From: Deefgea rivuli DSM 18356
Lineage (GTDB): Bacteria > Pseudomonadota > Gammaproteobacteria > Burkholderiales > Chitinibacteraceae
Direction: 5' to 3'
Length of the DNA: 64,000 nt
Assembly: GCF_000620145.1 (NCBI RefSeq)
Contig: NZ_JHVM01000003.1
Span: forward strand, 434,001 to 498,000
The position numbers and the translations under genes are program-made. Shown one piece after another: positions 21,856 through 32,639 of this stretch. A model generated the notes under the pieces. The model saw only the letters and a program-made list of their open reading frames with translations, was not told the DNA's origin and made no database searches. Each line of letters begins with the position of its first letter. The first letter of the stretch is position 1.

Positions 21856-23487
21856 ATGCTAAAAAATATGAGTGTAGGGGCAAAAATCATTCTTGGCTTT
21901 GCGCTATTAATCATACTGCTCGTATTTGTCGGCATTATCGGTTTAGTCGGCCTTCACCAGCAGCACGCCGTGGCGAGCCAATTACTACATATCAATCTGC
22001 AATATGGCGTCCATCTCATTGAAGCCCGCAAGCAAGTCGGTGATTTACGCCGCTTTGAAAAAGACATGCTTCTTAACTTTAGCGAGCCCGAAAAAGTCGC
22101 TGAATACAACGAAAAATGGCAAAAAGCACTCGACCTAACTCAAGCGGAGTTAGCTGAGGCAAAAAAACTCGCCACCCCTGAACAAGTCAGCAAACTAGAC
22201 AGTCTCGTGGGCAATATCTCAGCCTACAGCAAAGGCGAAGCCAGTATCTTAGCCGATATCAAAGCGAATAAATTCACAACTTCACAAGATCTAAATAAAG
22301 AATTCTCCAAGTTCAAAGAACCAATTCGGGCCATGTCCGACACGCTAAGTGAACTTTCCGAAGCAGCACTCAAAGATGTCAGCGGTATTGACGAGCAAAT
22401 CGATACCATCAAATCACAAAAAACCAGCACCACCATCACACTAATGATCGTCGCCGTACTCGCTGGCATTGCGTGCGCCACACTGATTTATCAAAGCATC
22501 CGTCACCCCTTAGCCAATATGCAAAACACCATCGGTGAGATTGATCGCACAGGTCGCATTGGCATGCGCTTGCCGATTGAAAACAACGATGAAATCGGCA
22601 AAACCTCTCTTGCCATGAATCAGCTACTCGGCAATATGTGCGATGTCATCGGCACAGCCAATCGCTGCTCCAACGATCTAGTGCAATCGGCACATGAACT
22701 CACCCATGCCGCCAATCAAGTAAGCAGTGCTTCGAGCATGCAATCGGAAGCCTCATCCGCCACCGCCGCCGCGATTGAAGAAATGTCGGTCAGCGTGCAT
22801 TTAATTTCTGATAACTCACATCAACTCGAAGAAGAAACTCGCCTTGCGGCCAGCACCGCAGTCGATGGCACCGCCATCGCCAAGCGCACGACAGTACAAA
22901 TCCAAAAAATTGCTGATTCAATCAACAAATCCAATGAACTTATCGGCCAACTCAACCACCGCTCGGATGAAATCGGTAGCATTGTCATGGTGATTAAAGA
23001 TATTGCTGATCAAACCAATTTGCTCGCACTCAATGCGGCAATTGAAGCGGCTCGTGCGGGTGATTTAGGGCGCGGGTTTGCTGTTGTTGCCGATGAAGTT
23101 CGAAAACTCGCTGAACGAACCACACAGGCGACCATCGAAATCACCAGTAAAATTCAAGCCGTGCAGCACGACACTAGCGTTGCCGCTAAAGGCATGTTTG
23201 AAGCCAGTAGCCTCGTAGATACTGGCGTGCGCAGCACTCATGAAGTCGCCGAAGCACTCCATCAGATTGAAAATCTTTCTCAACGTAATGTCGAGCACAT
23301 TGCCAGCATTAGCAGTGCCATTTTGGAACAAAGTAGCGCCAGTCAAGAAATTGCACGCAATGTAGAGCGCATCGCCCAAGCTGGCGAGGAAAATAGCAGC
23401 GCAGCGCAAAGCGCTTGCGAATTATCCGAGCGGCTCAACCGTCTCGCCAGTCAGCTAGATACTACAATCCAGACGTTCAAAATCTAA
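21856..23487 (+). CDS. Methyl-accepting chemotaxis protein
   Basis: The 543-residue receptor has a transmembrane helix at 10-33, a periplasmic four-helix-bundle-type sensor at 34-188, and a second helix near 190-212. A HAMP domain and a long cytoplasmic coiled coil follow. The signalling tip reads [38 protein letters not shown] in full; GDLGRG replaces the commoner GEQGRG. No C-terminal CheR-tethering pentapeptide is seen. ATG 21856 is chosen over an upstream TTG because it opens directly on the canonical [11 protein letters not shown] start. Ligand unknown. Confidence 0.93.
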   Translation: MLKNMSVGAKIILGFALLIILLVFVGIIGLVGLHQQHAVASQLLHINLQYGVHLIEARKQVGDLRRFEKDMLLNFSEPEKVAEYNEKWQKALDLTQAELAEAKKLATPEQVSKLDSLVGNISAYSKGEASILADIKANKFTTSQDLNKEFSKFKEPIRAMSDTLSELSEAALKDVSGIDEQIDTIKSQKTSTTITLMIVAVLAGIACATLIYQSIRHPLANMQNTIGEIDRTGRIGMRLPIENNDEIGKTSLAMNQLLGNMCDVIGTANRCSNDLVQSAHELTHAANQVSSASSMQSEASSATAAAIEEMSVSVHLISDNSHQLEEETRLAASTAVDGTAIAKRTTVQIQKIADSINKSNELIGQLNHRSDEIGSIVMVIKDIADQTNLLALNAAIEAARAGDLGRGFAVVADEVRKLAERTTQATIEITSKIQAVQHDTSVAAKGMFEASSLVDTGVRSTHEVAEALHQIENLSQRNVEHIASISSAILEQSSASQEIARNVERIAQAGEENSSAAQSACELSERLNRLASQLDTTIQTFKI

Positions 23488-23553
23488 TCACCATTGCGAT
23501 CTGCTCTTGCAGATCGCAAATCCGCTGATTGACACCTTCTATTGAGCACGTGC

Positions 23554-26500
23554 ATGCACCGCGATTATTCAGCCCATTCTGCATCTCCACCATCGCTGGA
23601 GCGTATTTTTAGCCAGCGTTACCGCAATGAAACCGAACTTGCCAGAGAGCTATCCCAAACCCTTCAAATCAGCAGCGACGATCAACTCCGTGCCGATGCA
23701 CTCGCACGCATCATTACCGAACGACTGCGACTAGAGCGGATAAATCAATCAGGGCTAGATGCCATTCTCGCTGAATTTCCTCTAAGTAGTAGCGAAGGAA
23801 AAGCACTACTCAACTTAGCCGAAGCGCTGTTACGCATTCCCGATCAAGGCAACGCCAATCAATTGCTACGTGAACAGCTGCATGCTGCAAATTGGTTAGC
23901 CCACCGTGGGCACAGCCCTTCTTGGCAAGTTAATCTTGCTGCATGGGGGTTGAGCCTTGCTGACAGCATCAGCAACTCATCGGGCAAGCCCATAGCCAGA
24001 GAAATCATCAAACAGGCGATAGGCTGGCTGGGACAGCATTTCATTATTGCGGAAAATATCGAACAGGCAGTCAAACAAACCCAGACACAATTTTTATATT
24101 CTTACGATATATTAGGCGAAGCGGCGCTCTCGACATTTGACAGCGATGGCTATTTTGCCAAGTACACACAGGCGATTCACCATATCGGCCAGCTCAACCA
24201 AGGGGCTGGCGTGCGCTTTGGCGCTGGCGTTTCCATCAAACTTTCCGCACTGCACCCACGCTTTGAACACGCACAACAACAGCGCCTCAATAGCGAACTT
24301 TACCCACGACTACTTGAACTGGCTTTATTAGCCAAGCAATATGATATAGGCCTAACCATTGATGCAGAAGAGTGTGAACGGCTTGAAATTACGCTCAGAC
24401 TATTTGGCCGCCTTGCCTTTGACAATAAACTCGGTGAATGGGCCGGTCTAGGGATTGCAGTGCAAGCCTATCAAAAACGCGCTTTAAGTGTGATCCAATG
24501 GCTCTGTCAATTGAGCTTGCACCGCCCTTTGGTGGTGCGCCTAGTCAAAGGCGCGTACTGGGATAGCGAAATCAAATGGGCTCAGCATGCTGCGCTAGTC
24601 GACTATCCTGTTTTCACTCATAAATCACATACTGATCTAAGTTATCTGGCCTGTGCCCAAACCCTACTACACGCAGAACATCGCATTTACCCTCAATTTG
24701 CAACGCACAATCCATTTACGCTCAGCTTGGTGCATCAAATGGCGGGCGAGAGAGATTGCGAATTTCAAGGGCTATTTGGCATGGGAGAAGCGCTCTATAG
24801 CCTAATCGATGAATTGGGTGTAAATCGCCCCTGTCGAATTTACGCGCCGATTGGCGAGCAAGCTGCTTTACTACCTTATTTGATCCGGCGATTTTTAGAA
24901 AACGGGGCAAATACCTCGTTTGTGCATCAATTACTCAGCCCAGAAAAACAAACTCATTTAACTTGGCCAACAACACAAAATAGCCCCGCCTATCCTAAGC
25001 CCAATAAATTAACACCCAGCTACGAGACGCCTAGCCATTTTGACTGGACTCATCAACCCGATCTGACGCACTTTCAAGACATCAGTAATGAATATAAAAA
25101 TCACAGCCTGCTCGCGCTACCAATGATAGGCCATGGTTTACCCGAGTTATATGAACATAAAAAAAGCTTCAATCCAGCCGATCAACGCCATTGTATTGGT
25201 TTGATCAATGAAGGAGGCTTAACAGACATTGAAAAAGCCCTCAGCACCGCAATCGATGCTCAAGCGCTCTGGGCCACCACCAGTGTCATCGAACGAGCCG
25301 CATTACTGGAAAAAACAGCCGAATATTTGCTTGAACACCGCATTGAATTAATGACAATTTTGATCCACGAGGCAGGTAAGACCTTGGACAACGCACAAAA
25401 TGAAGTGCGTGAAGCGATTGATTTCTGCCGCTATTATGCCCAAGAAGCCCGTCAGCAATGGCAGCACAGCAATCCCAAAGCACTCGGCGTGGTCGTTGCG
25501 ATTAGCCCATGGAATTTCCCGCTCGCAATCTATGTGGGTCAAATTGCCTGCGGCTTAATTGCAGGCAATGCCGTCGTCGCCAAACCAGCACCAGAAACGC
25601 CTTTGGTCGCGATGCTAGCCACGCGCTGTTTTTACAAAGCGGGATTCTCTCGACATATTTTGCAATTCATTCCGGGCGGGGCAGCCGCTGGCGCCGCATT
25701 ATTACTCGATCGCCGTTGCAACGGTGTTCTATTTACTGGCGCATTGCAAACCGCACAAAAAATCAGCCACGACATTCAACTCGCCGGCGGCAATAAAGCA
25801 TTCATCAGTGAAACCGGTAGCGTGAACTGCATGCTAGTGGATAGCTCGGCACAAATAGATCAAGTCTGCAAAGACGTACTCACTTCGGCCTTTGATAGCA
25901 CCGGTCAGCGCTGCTCCGCACTGCGGATTTTATGGGTACAAGAAGAGATCGCAGACGAAACCGTACAACGAATCAAGCGGGCAATGGCCGAATTAAAAGT
26001 TGGGAATCCGGCGCAATTGCGCACCGATATTGGCCCTGTGATTAGCCAGATTGCTGCCAACAAGATCAATCAAGCCATTCGCCAATACCATCACTGTGCA
26101 ATTTATCAAACACCGCTAAGCGATGATTTGAGCTACGGCTTTTTTATTTCACCCACGCTGATCGAATTGGGCGAAAAAGATCCACTCCCCGCAGAGATTT
26201 TTGGCCCAGTGCTCTTTGTGAAGCGCTTCAAAATGGCTCAATTAGATCAAACCATCCAAGCGATTAATCAACTCGACACAGGGCTCACGCTAGGTATTCA
26301 GTCTCGCCTTACCGCTACCGTTGATCGCTTAATTGCGGGTACACGAATAGGAAATTACTACATTAATCGCACGCAAATTGGCGCAATTGTCGCCAGCCAG
26401 CCATTTGGTGGAACAGGTAACGCTGGGAGCGGACCGAAAACGGGCGGACCATGGTCGATTTGGGCTGCCACTCAAGATGGCGACCCTTGCCAAGCCCATG

Positions 26501-27054
26501 AAGTACAAACTAGCCAATGCTTAAACGATCTAACACAACTACTTGCCCAATGGGATAACGCAACGGCTGCGTCACTAAAAGCACAGTTGGACGACGTCGC
26601 CCAGCGCACGCCGATAGGCTGCAGCATCACACTACCCAGCATCACGGGTGAAAGCAACACACTCAATTATCGCGGCTTAGGGCGAATAGCCTGCCTTGCC
26701 GACGAACCCGCCAGCCTATTTGAATTAATCAGTGTCGCGCTGCTCACTGGCAATATTCCTGTCATCCGCTATCTGCCGAATCCATGGCGTGAAGCATTAA
26801 AACACCACGAAATTGAAATCAGGCCGAACTTTAATCTAGAGCAGATCGATGGCATTCTTTGCCAGCAACGCGAAAAACGTCCTTATGCAATCAGCTTGCT
26901 AACCCCCATCATCACACCGCTCAGCAATGGCCAATGGCCTTTATTTCGCCTCGTTAGCGAATACACCATCACGACCAACACCGCAGCGATGGGCGGTGAT
27001 CTGCCGCTAATTTGTGATGCCAATGGGTATGCAGATGCAACCATTGATAAATAA
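23554..27054 (+). CDS. putA: Bifunctional proline dehydrogenase / glutamate-semialdehyde dehydrogenase
   Basis: PutA oxidises proline to glutamate in two steps at the membrane, using FAD then NAD+. About 1166 residues from ATG 23554 (a TTG at 23542 is possible). The PRODH barrel shows GVSIKLSALHPR, VRLVKGAYWDSEIK and EGLFGMGEALY-like FQGLFGMGEALY. The P5C dehydrogenase domain shows ISPWNFPLAI, FTGALQTAQ and nucleophile Cys in TGQRCSALR. A ~170-residue C-terminal domain follows. The N-terminal RHH DNA-binding domain of E. coli PutA is missing, so this PutA should not autoregulate. It is monocistronic with a terminator at 27072. Confidence 0.94.
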   Translation: MHRDYSAHSASPPSLERIFSQRYRNETELARELSQTLQISSDDQLRADALARIITERLRLERINQSGLDAILAEFPLSSSEGKALLNLAEALLRIPDQGNANQLLREQLHAANWLAHRGHSPSWQVNLAAWGLSLADSISNSSGKPIAREIIKQAIGWLGQHFIIAENIEQAVKQTQTQFLYSYDILGEAALSTFDSDGYFAKYTQAIHHIGQLNQGAGVRFGAGVSIKLSALHPRFEHAQQQRLNSELYPRLLELALLAKQYDIGLTIDAEECERLEITLRLFGRLAFDNKLGEWAGLGIAVQAYQKRALSVIQWLCQLSLHRPLVVRLVKGAYWDSEIKWAQHAALVDYPVFTHKSHTDLSYLACAQTLLHAEHRIYPQFATHNPFTLSLVHQMAGERDCEFQGLFGMGEALYSLIDELGVNRPCRIYAPIGEQAALLPYLIRRFLENGANTSFVHQLLSPEKQTHLTWPTTQNSPAYPKPNKLTPSYETPSHFDWTHQPDLTHFQDISNEYKNHSLLALPMIGHGLPELYEHKKSFNPADQRHCIGLINEGGLTDIEKALSTAIDAQALWATTSVIERAALLEKTAEYLLEHRIELMTILIHEAGKTLDNAQNEVREAIDFCRYYAQEARQQWQHSNPKALGVVVAISPWNFPLAIYVGQIACGLIAGNAVVAKPAPETPLVAMLATRCFYKAGFSRHILQFIPGGAAAGAALLLDRRCNGVLFTGALQTAQKISHDIQLAGGNKAFISETGSVNCMLVDSSAQIDQVCKDVLTSAFDSTGQRCSALRILWVQEEIADETVQRIKRAMAELKVGNPAQLRTDIGPVISQIAANKINQAIRQYHHCAIYQTPLSDDLSYGFFISPTLIELGEKDPLPAEIFGPVLFVKRFKMAQLDQTIQAINQLDTGLTLGIQSRLTATVDRLIAGTRIGNYYINRTQIGAIVASQPFGGTGNAGSGPKTGGPWSIWAATQDGDPCQAHEVQTSQCLNDLTQLLAQWDNATAASLKAQLDDVAQRTPIGCSITLPSITGESNTLNYRGLGRIACLADEPASLFELISVALLTGNIPVIRYLPNPWREALKHHEIEIRPNFNLEQIDGILCQQREKRPYAISLLTPIITPLSNGQWPLFRLVSEYTITTNTAAMGGDLPLICDANGYADATIDK

Positions 27055-27071
27055 AGTCTACAGCGCAATAC

Positions 27072-27101
27072 ATAAAGCCCCAAGCAAGCTTGGGGCTTTA
27101 T
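27072..27101. terminator. Bidirectional intrinsic terminator
   Basis: ATAAAGCCCCAAG and CTTGGGGCTTTAT form a near-perfect palindromic hairpin between the convergent putA and livF genes. Confidence 0.85.
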
Positions 27102-27129
27102 TAAACATGCGAACTTTAAGCCTAAGAGC

Positions 27130-27861
27130 TTACTCGCCCAGATACGCTTGCTGTACTTTCTCGTTCGCTAACAAAGCCTTAGCATCATCGCTAAAAGTGA
27201 CTTTGCCTGATTCCATCACATAGCCACGATTGGCGGTTTGCAAAGCCAACTTGGCATTTTGTTCAACCAGCAACATCGTCACGCCTTCAGCAGCCACCAT
27301 GCGGATGATTTCAAAAATCTTCTGCACAATAATCGGTGCCAAACCCATTGATGGCTCATCGAGCAACAGCAATTTCGGACGACTCATCAACGCGCGACCC
27401 ATCGCCACCATTTGCTGCTCGCCACCGGATAAAGTTCCTGCCAACTGTTTGAAACGCTCTTTCACGCGTGGAAACAATTGATACACGCGCGCCAGATCGT
27501 TCGCGATTTCGGCTTTATCATTGCGCCAATACGCGCCCATCAATAGGTTTTCTTCAACCGTCAAACGGCCAAAAATCCCGCGCCCTTCTGGCACCATGAC
27601 CAAACCGTGACGCACATAATCGTGCGGCTCGAGCTTTGCAGTCGATTGCCCTTTAAATAAGATTTCGCCGCCCGCTGGCTTAACCATGCCCATTAAAGTT
27701 TTCAGCGTCGTGGTTTTACCTGCGCCATTCGCGCCGATCAGCGCCACCAACTCGCCTTCTTTGACTTCAAGACTAATGCCTTTGACCGCATGAATCCCGC
27801 CGTAGGCGACTTTTAGATCATTGACTTGCAACAATGCTTTATTTGATGATGCGCTCGTCAT
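27130..27861 (-). CDS. livF: Branched-chain amino-acid ABC transporter ATP-binding protein LivF
   Basis: This is one of two ATPases of a Liv-type importer. The 243-residue protein has Walker A GANGAGKTT, signature LSGGEQQM and Walker B LLLLDEPSMGLAP followed by the LivF-typical IIVQKIFEII. ATG 27861 overlaps the livG stop by 4 bases. It energises uptake of Leu/Ile/Val or related amides at the inner membrane together with LivG, LivM and LivH. Confidence 0.93.
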   Translation of the reverse strand: MTSASSNKALLQVNDLKVAYGGIHAVKGISLEVKEGELVALIGANGAGKTTTLKTLMGMVKPAGGEILFKGQSTAKLEPHDYVRHGLVMVPEGRGIFGRLTVEENLLMGAYWRNDKAEIANDLARVYQLFPRVKERFKQLAGTLSGGEQQMVAMGRALMSRPKLLLLDEPSMGLAPIIVQKIFEIIRMVAAEGVTMLLVEQNAKLALQTANRGYVMESGKVTFSDDAKALLANEKVQQAYLGE

Positions 27862-28643
27862 TCTGGTGCCACTCCCAAATACGCTTCAATCACTTTTGGA
27901 TCATTTTTCACTAGCTCAGGAATCCCTTCAGCAATTTTTTTGCCGTAATCGAGCACTGCAATTCGATCGCACAAACCCATCATCAATTTCACATCATGCT
28001 CAATCAATAAAATGGTTACGCCATCGTTGCGAATTTTTTCCATCAAGCGTTTCAAATCTTCGGTTTCTTTTGGATTCATCCCTGCAGCAGGCTCATCAAG
28101 AGCCAACAGTTGCGGGTTCGTCGCCAAAGCGCGCGCGATTTCTAAACGACGTTGATCACCATACGATAGATTGCGCGCCAATTCATAGGCACGATCCGCA
28201 ATCCCAACATACTCCAGCAATGTCTCGGCTTTAAGTTGAATAGCCGCTTCTTCTGCGCGTGCTTTCGGAGGGCGAAACACAGCACCAATCACGCCAGTAC
28301 TGGTACGCACATGCTGGCCGACCATTACGTTTTCGAGCGCTGTCATATTGGCAAAAAGACGAATATTTTGGAAGGTTCGCGCAATACCCGCTTCGACGAC
28401 GATATTCGGTTTTTTGCGGAATAAATCTTTGCCATTAAAAGTAAACCGGCCTTCATCCGGCTGATACAAGCCCGTCAACACATTAAATAATGTCGTTTTG
28501 CCCGCGCCATTCGGGCCGATCAAGCCGTAAATTTCGCCTTTATTAATCGACAAACCAACACCCGACAAAGCATGCAAACCGCCAAAACGCTTATTAATGC
28601 CTTCAATAGATAATAAAACCTCAGTCCGTAACATCTCAGTCAT
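27858..28643 (-). CDS. livG: Branched-chain amino-acid ABC transporter ATP-binding protein LivG
   Basis: This is the second ATPase of the importer, 261 residues. It shows Walker A GPNGAGKTT, the LivG-typical signature LSYGDQRRLEIARAL, Walker B ALDEPAAGMNP and the long C-terminal GKKIAEGIPELVKNDPKV. It overlaps livM upstream by 8 bases and livF downstream by 4, so all four genes are one operon. Confidence 0.93.
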   Translation of the reverse strand: MTEMLRTEVLLSIEGINKRFGGLHALSGVGLSINKGEIYGLIGPNGAGKTTLFNVLTGLYQPDEGRFTFNGKDLFRKKPNIVVEAGIARTFQNIRLFANMTALENVMVGQHVRTSTGVIGAVFRPPKARAEEAAIQLKAETLLEYVGIADRAYELARNLSYGDQRRLEIARALATNPQLLALDEPAAGMNPKETEDLKRLMEKIRNDGVTILLIEHDVKLMMGLCDRIAVLDYGKKIAEGIPELVKNDPKVIEAYLGVAPE

Positions 28644-29805
28644 GATTACGCTCCGCGTCTTGCAGACTATCTTTTTCTTGTAGCGAAATCGTCTTAGTTT
28701 TTGGTTTTAGCTCCGCACGGCGCTGCTTTGAAGGCCAGATCCCAGCAGGACGAACTAGCATCACAATAATCATCGCCAAACCAAAAATCAGCATCCGTAG
28801 GTTTTCTGGATCAACCACTTTGCGTCCCGCAATCGCCATTTGCACCGGATTAATCACATCGCGCAAAATTTCTGGCGTGATTGACACCAAAACCGCACCC
28901 AAAATCACGCCCGGAATATTACCCATGCCGCCCAGCACCACCATGGCCAAAACCATAATCGATTCCATCAAAGTAAACGATTCTGGTGACACAAAACCTT
29001 GGAAGCTGGCAAATAAAGCGCCGGCCACACCACCAAAACTCGCGCCCATTGCAAACGCCAATAGTTTCACATTGCGGGTGTTAATCCCCATTGCATTGGC
29101 AGCGATTTCATCTTCACGAATCGCCACCCAAGCACGGCCAATCCGCGAATTTTGTAGGCGTTTCGACACAAAAATAATCAAAAAGCACATTGCCAAAATT
29201 AGGTAGTAGTACAAATGAATTTTTTCGAAAACGATGCCGAAAAACTCAATCGGACGCCCCAAATCAAAGCCAGCAATCTGCACCGCAGGAATATTATTAA
29301 TCCCCTGTGGGCCATTGGTGATGTTAACTGGACGGTCTAAATTGTTCATGAAAATACGAACGATTTCACCAAAACCCAAAGTTACAATCGCCAAATAATC
29401 GCCGCGCAATTTCAAAGTTGGCGAGCCCAGCAGTAGGCCAAACAAGCCTGCAACAAACGCTGCGATTAGCATCATCACCAAAAAATTAGGTCTAAATAAC
29501 CATTCAGGAATAAAAGCCTGCAAATGCGGCGAGTTTAGCAAAGCGAAGGTATAAGCCCCCACCGCATAAAACGCGATATAGCCTAAATCAAGCAAGCCGG
29601 CATAGCCCACCACAATGTTGAGCCCCAAGGCCAACATAATGTAGAGCAAGGCAAAATCGATGGCGCGCAGCCATGAATTCCCGCTTTCAAAAAAGTAGCC
29701 CAAAGCCCAAGGCAAGATCGCTAACACCAGCGCCATACCCGCCAGCACCAGCGTGGTTTTTAAATTATTCGCGCGAAATTCGGCGCTATTGAATGCAATA
29801 TTCAT
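28636..29805 (-). CDS. livM: Branched-chain amino-acid ABC transporter permease LivM
   Basis: The 389-residue permease has about nine to ten hydrophobic segments and the LivM motifs LNIVVGYAGLLDLGYIAFY and AWVAIREDEIAANAMGIN (the EAA-like coupling loop). A hydrophilic C-terminal tail of ~40 residues follows the last span. It pairs with LivH to form the membrane channel. 14 bp separate it from livH. Confidence 0.92.
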   Translation of the reverse strand: MNIAFNSAEFRANNLKTTLVLAGMALVLAILPWALGYFFESGNSWLRAIDFALLYIMLALGLNIVVGYAGLLDLGYIAFYAVGAYTFALLNSPHLQAFIPEWLFRPNFLVMMLIAAFVAGLFGLLLGSPTLKLRGDYLAIVTLGFGEIVRIFMNNLDRPVNITNGPQGINNIPAVQIAGFDLGRPIEFFGIVFEKIHLYYYLILAMCFLIIFVSKRLQNSRIGRAWVAIREDEIAANAMGINTRNVKLLAFAMGASFGGVAGALFASFQGFVSPESFTLMESIMVLAMVVLGGMGNIPGVILGAVLVSITPEILRDVINPVQMAIAGRKVVDPENLRMLIFGLAMIIVMLVRPAGIWPSKQRRAELKPKTKTISLQEKDSLQDAERNHD

Positions 29806-29819
29806 GATGTCCCCTACGC

Positions 29820-30749
29820 TTAAGCGCGTTCTGCAACGCGTTCACCCATCAAGCCTGATGGACGGAACACCAGTACCAAAATAAGTACCACGAAAGCCAA
29901 AATATCTTTGTAATGACTACCGAGCACGCCGCCCGTTAAATCACCCAAATAACCAGCCCCCAAACTTTCAATCACGCCCAAGAGCAAGCCGCCCAAGACA
30001 GCGCCACCCAAATTACCAATCCCGCCCAGTACTGCGGCAGTGAAGGCTTTCAAGCCGATCATAAAGCCCATATAGGCATGCGCTTGATCGTAATTGGCGG
30101 CCACCATCACGCCAGCCACAGCACCGAGTGCCGAGCCAATCACAAACGTCATCGAAATAATGTGATTCACATTCACACCCATCAATTTCGCTACATCCGG
30201 ATTTTGTGCCGTAGCACGCATCGCGCGGCCCATTTTGGTTTTTTCAATCAGGAAATACATGCCCGCCATTAACAATAAGGTCAAAACGATAATCGCAATT
30301 TGCACATCAGTAATCGATGCGCCACCAATATTGTGGACTTCAGACGGCAGAATCGCCGGAAATGGGCGATAGTTACGACCCCAAATCAGCATCGCCAGCT
30401 GTTGCAACACAATCGACACCCCGATTGCCGTAATCAACGGCGCTAAACGCGGCGCGCGGCGCAATGGTCGGTAAGCCACTTTTTCAATCGTGTAACCCAA
30501 GAGCATAGACACAGGAATTGCCATCATCAAACCGACCAGCAAGATCATCGGCCCCGACAATTGCATGTTTTGCCCAAGCAATAGATTGATACAAGTAATC
30601 GTCACCATCGCACCGATCATCACCACTTCGCCGTGGGCAAAGTTGATCAACTGCATAATGCCGTACACCATCGTGTAACCCAGCGCGATGAGCGCATAAA
30701 TGCTACCAATCACCAGGCCATTAATAATTTGTTGCAGAAAAATATCCAC
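29820..30749 (-). CDS. livH: Branched-chain amino-acid ABC transporter permease LivH
   Basis: The 309-residue permease is highly hydrophobic (about eight spans), starting IINGLVIGSIYALIALGYTMVYGIMQLINFAHG, with coupling loop MRATAQNPDVAKLMGVN. It is the first gene of the leftward livHMGF operon. No periplasmic substrate-binding protein (LivJ/LivK type) is present in the window, so that partner must be encoded elsewhere and the substrate is uncertain. Confidence 0.92.
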   Translation of the reverse strand: MDIFLQQIINGLVIGSIYALIALGYTMVYGIMQLINFAHGEVVMIGAMVTITCINLLLGQNMQLSGPMILLVGLMMAIPVSMLLGYTIEKVAYRPLRRAPRLAPLITAIGVSIVLQQLAMLIWGRNYRPFPAILPSEVHNIGGASITDVQIAIIVLTLLLMAGMYFLIEKTKMGRAMRATAQNPDVAKLMGVNVNHIISMTFVIGSALGAVAGVMVAANYDQAHAYMGFMIGLKAFTAAVLGGIGNLGGAVLGGLLLGVIESLGAGYLGDLTGGVLGSHYKDILAFVVLILVLVFRPSGLMGERVAERA

Positions 30750-31152
30750 TGGAGACTCCGTCCTTAAAAGGCTATTTGTACAACGAGGTCAAATAGACCC
30801 GCTGTTTTATAAAGTTCATGCTACGTTGCGTGGCATATCAGTTAGTGCCAAATATTACCGTAACAGTTTGGATAAGGTGAAAATTACCCGTTTGCTGTGG
30901 TGTGGAATACTGTGTTTTTCCCTAACGCATTTTTCTTACAACTCATTACTATTTTTTTAATCATGAAACTATAACCAAAGCAACTGCATAGCGGCACTTA
31001 ATAATCTAGGTATTTAAATGCAGGCTTTATTATTCATAGGCCACAGCTCAATACATCGCTTAGCTTATTTTTCATTCAGATAAAATCAGTTTGTGAAATA
31101 CAAAAAAACCCGCCATCTAGGCGGGTTTGAAAAACAGGAATACAAACTAAAT
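30750..31152. other. Gene-free region upstream of livH containing the astC terminator
   Basis: This 403-bp stretch is AT-rich. It must hold the liv promoter. Its right end carries the astC terminator at 31106-31128. I see no protein gene, tRNA or clear binding site. Confidence 0.5.
31106..31128 (-). terminator. Intrinsic terminator of astC
   Basis: AAACCCGCC, a five-base loop and GGCGGGTTT form the hairpin, and the leftward transcript continues into a T run. It lies 25 bp past the astC stop. Confidence 0.85.
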
Positions 31153-32379
<1,227 letters not shown>

Positions 32380-32591
32380 TCAGCGATCGATATTAATGCA
32401 AACGCTTCTTAGCACAGCGCAATGCCAGAGAAAATATGGCGGAGCGATGCGGCTTAGAAGTACGTTTAGCTTTGAGCTGATGATAAACCAAGAGTCTACT
32501 TGCTGACACATTAGGACTAACCCTTTTCGCTAAAAACATTGTTCTTTGCTGAGAACAATACCCAACATTCAAACAATTAAACTTAAATAAC

Positions 32592-32622
32592 AAAAAAGCC
32601 CAATCAACGACTGGGCTTTTTG
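32592..32622 (-). terminator. Intrinsic terminator of ppsA
   Basis: AAAAAAGCCCA and TGGGCTTTTT form a strong hairpin 18 bp beyond the ppsA stop on the leftward strand. The flanking 32356-32591 stretch between astC and ppsA contains no recognisable gene. Confidence 0.85.
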
Positions 32623-32639
32623 TTAAATGAAAGCTAAAA

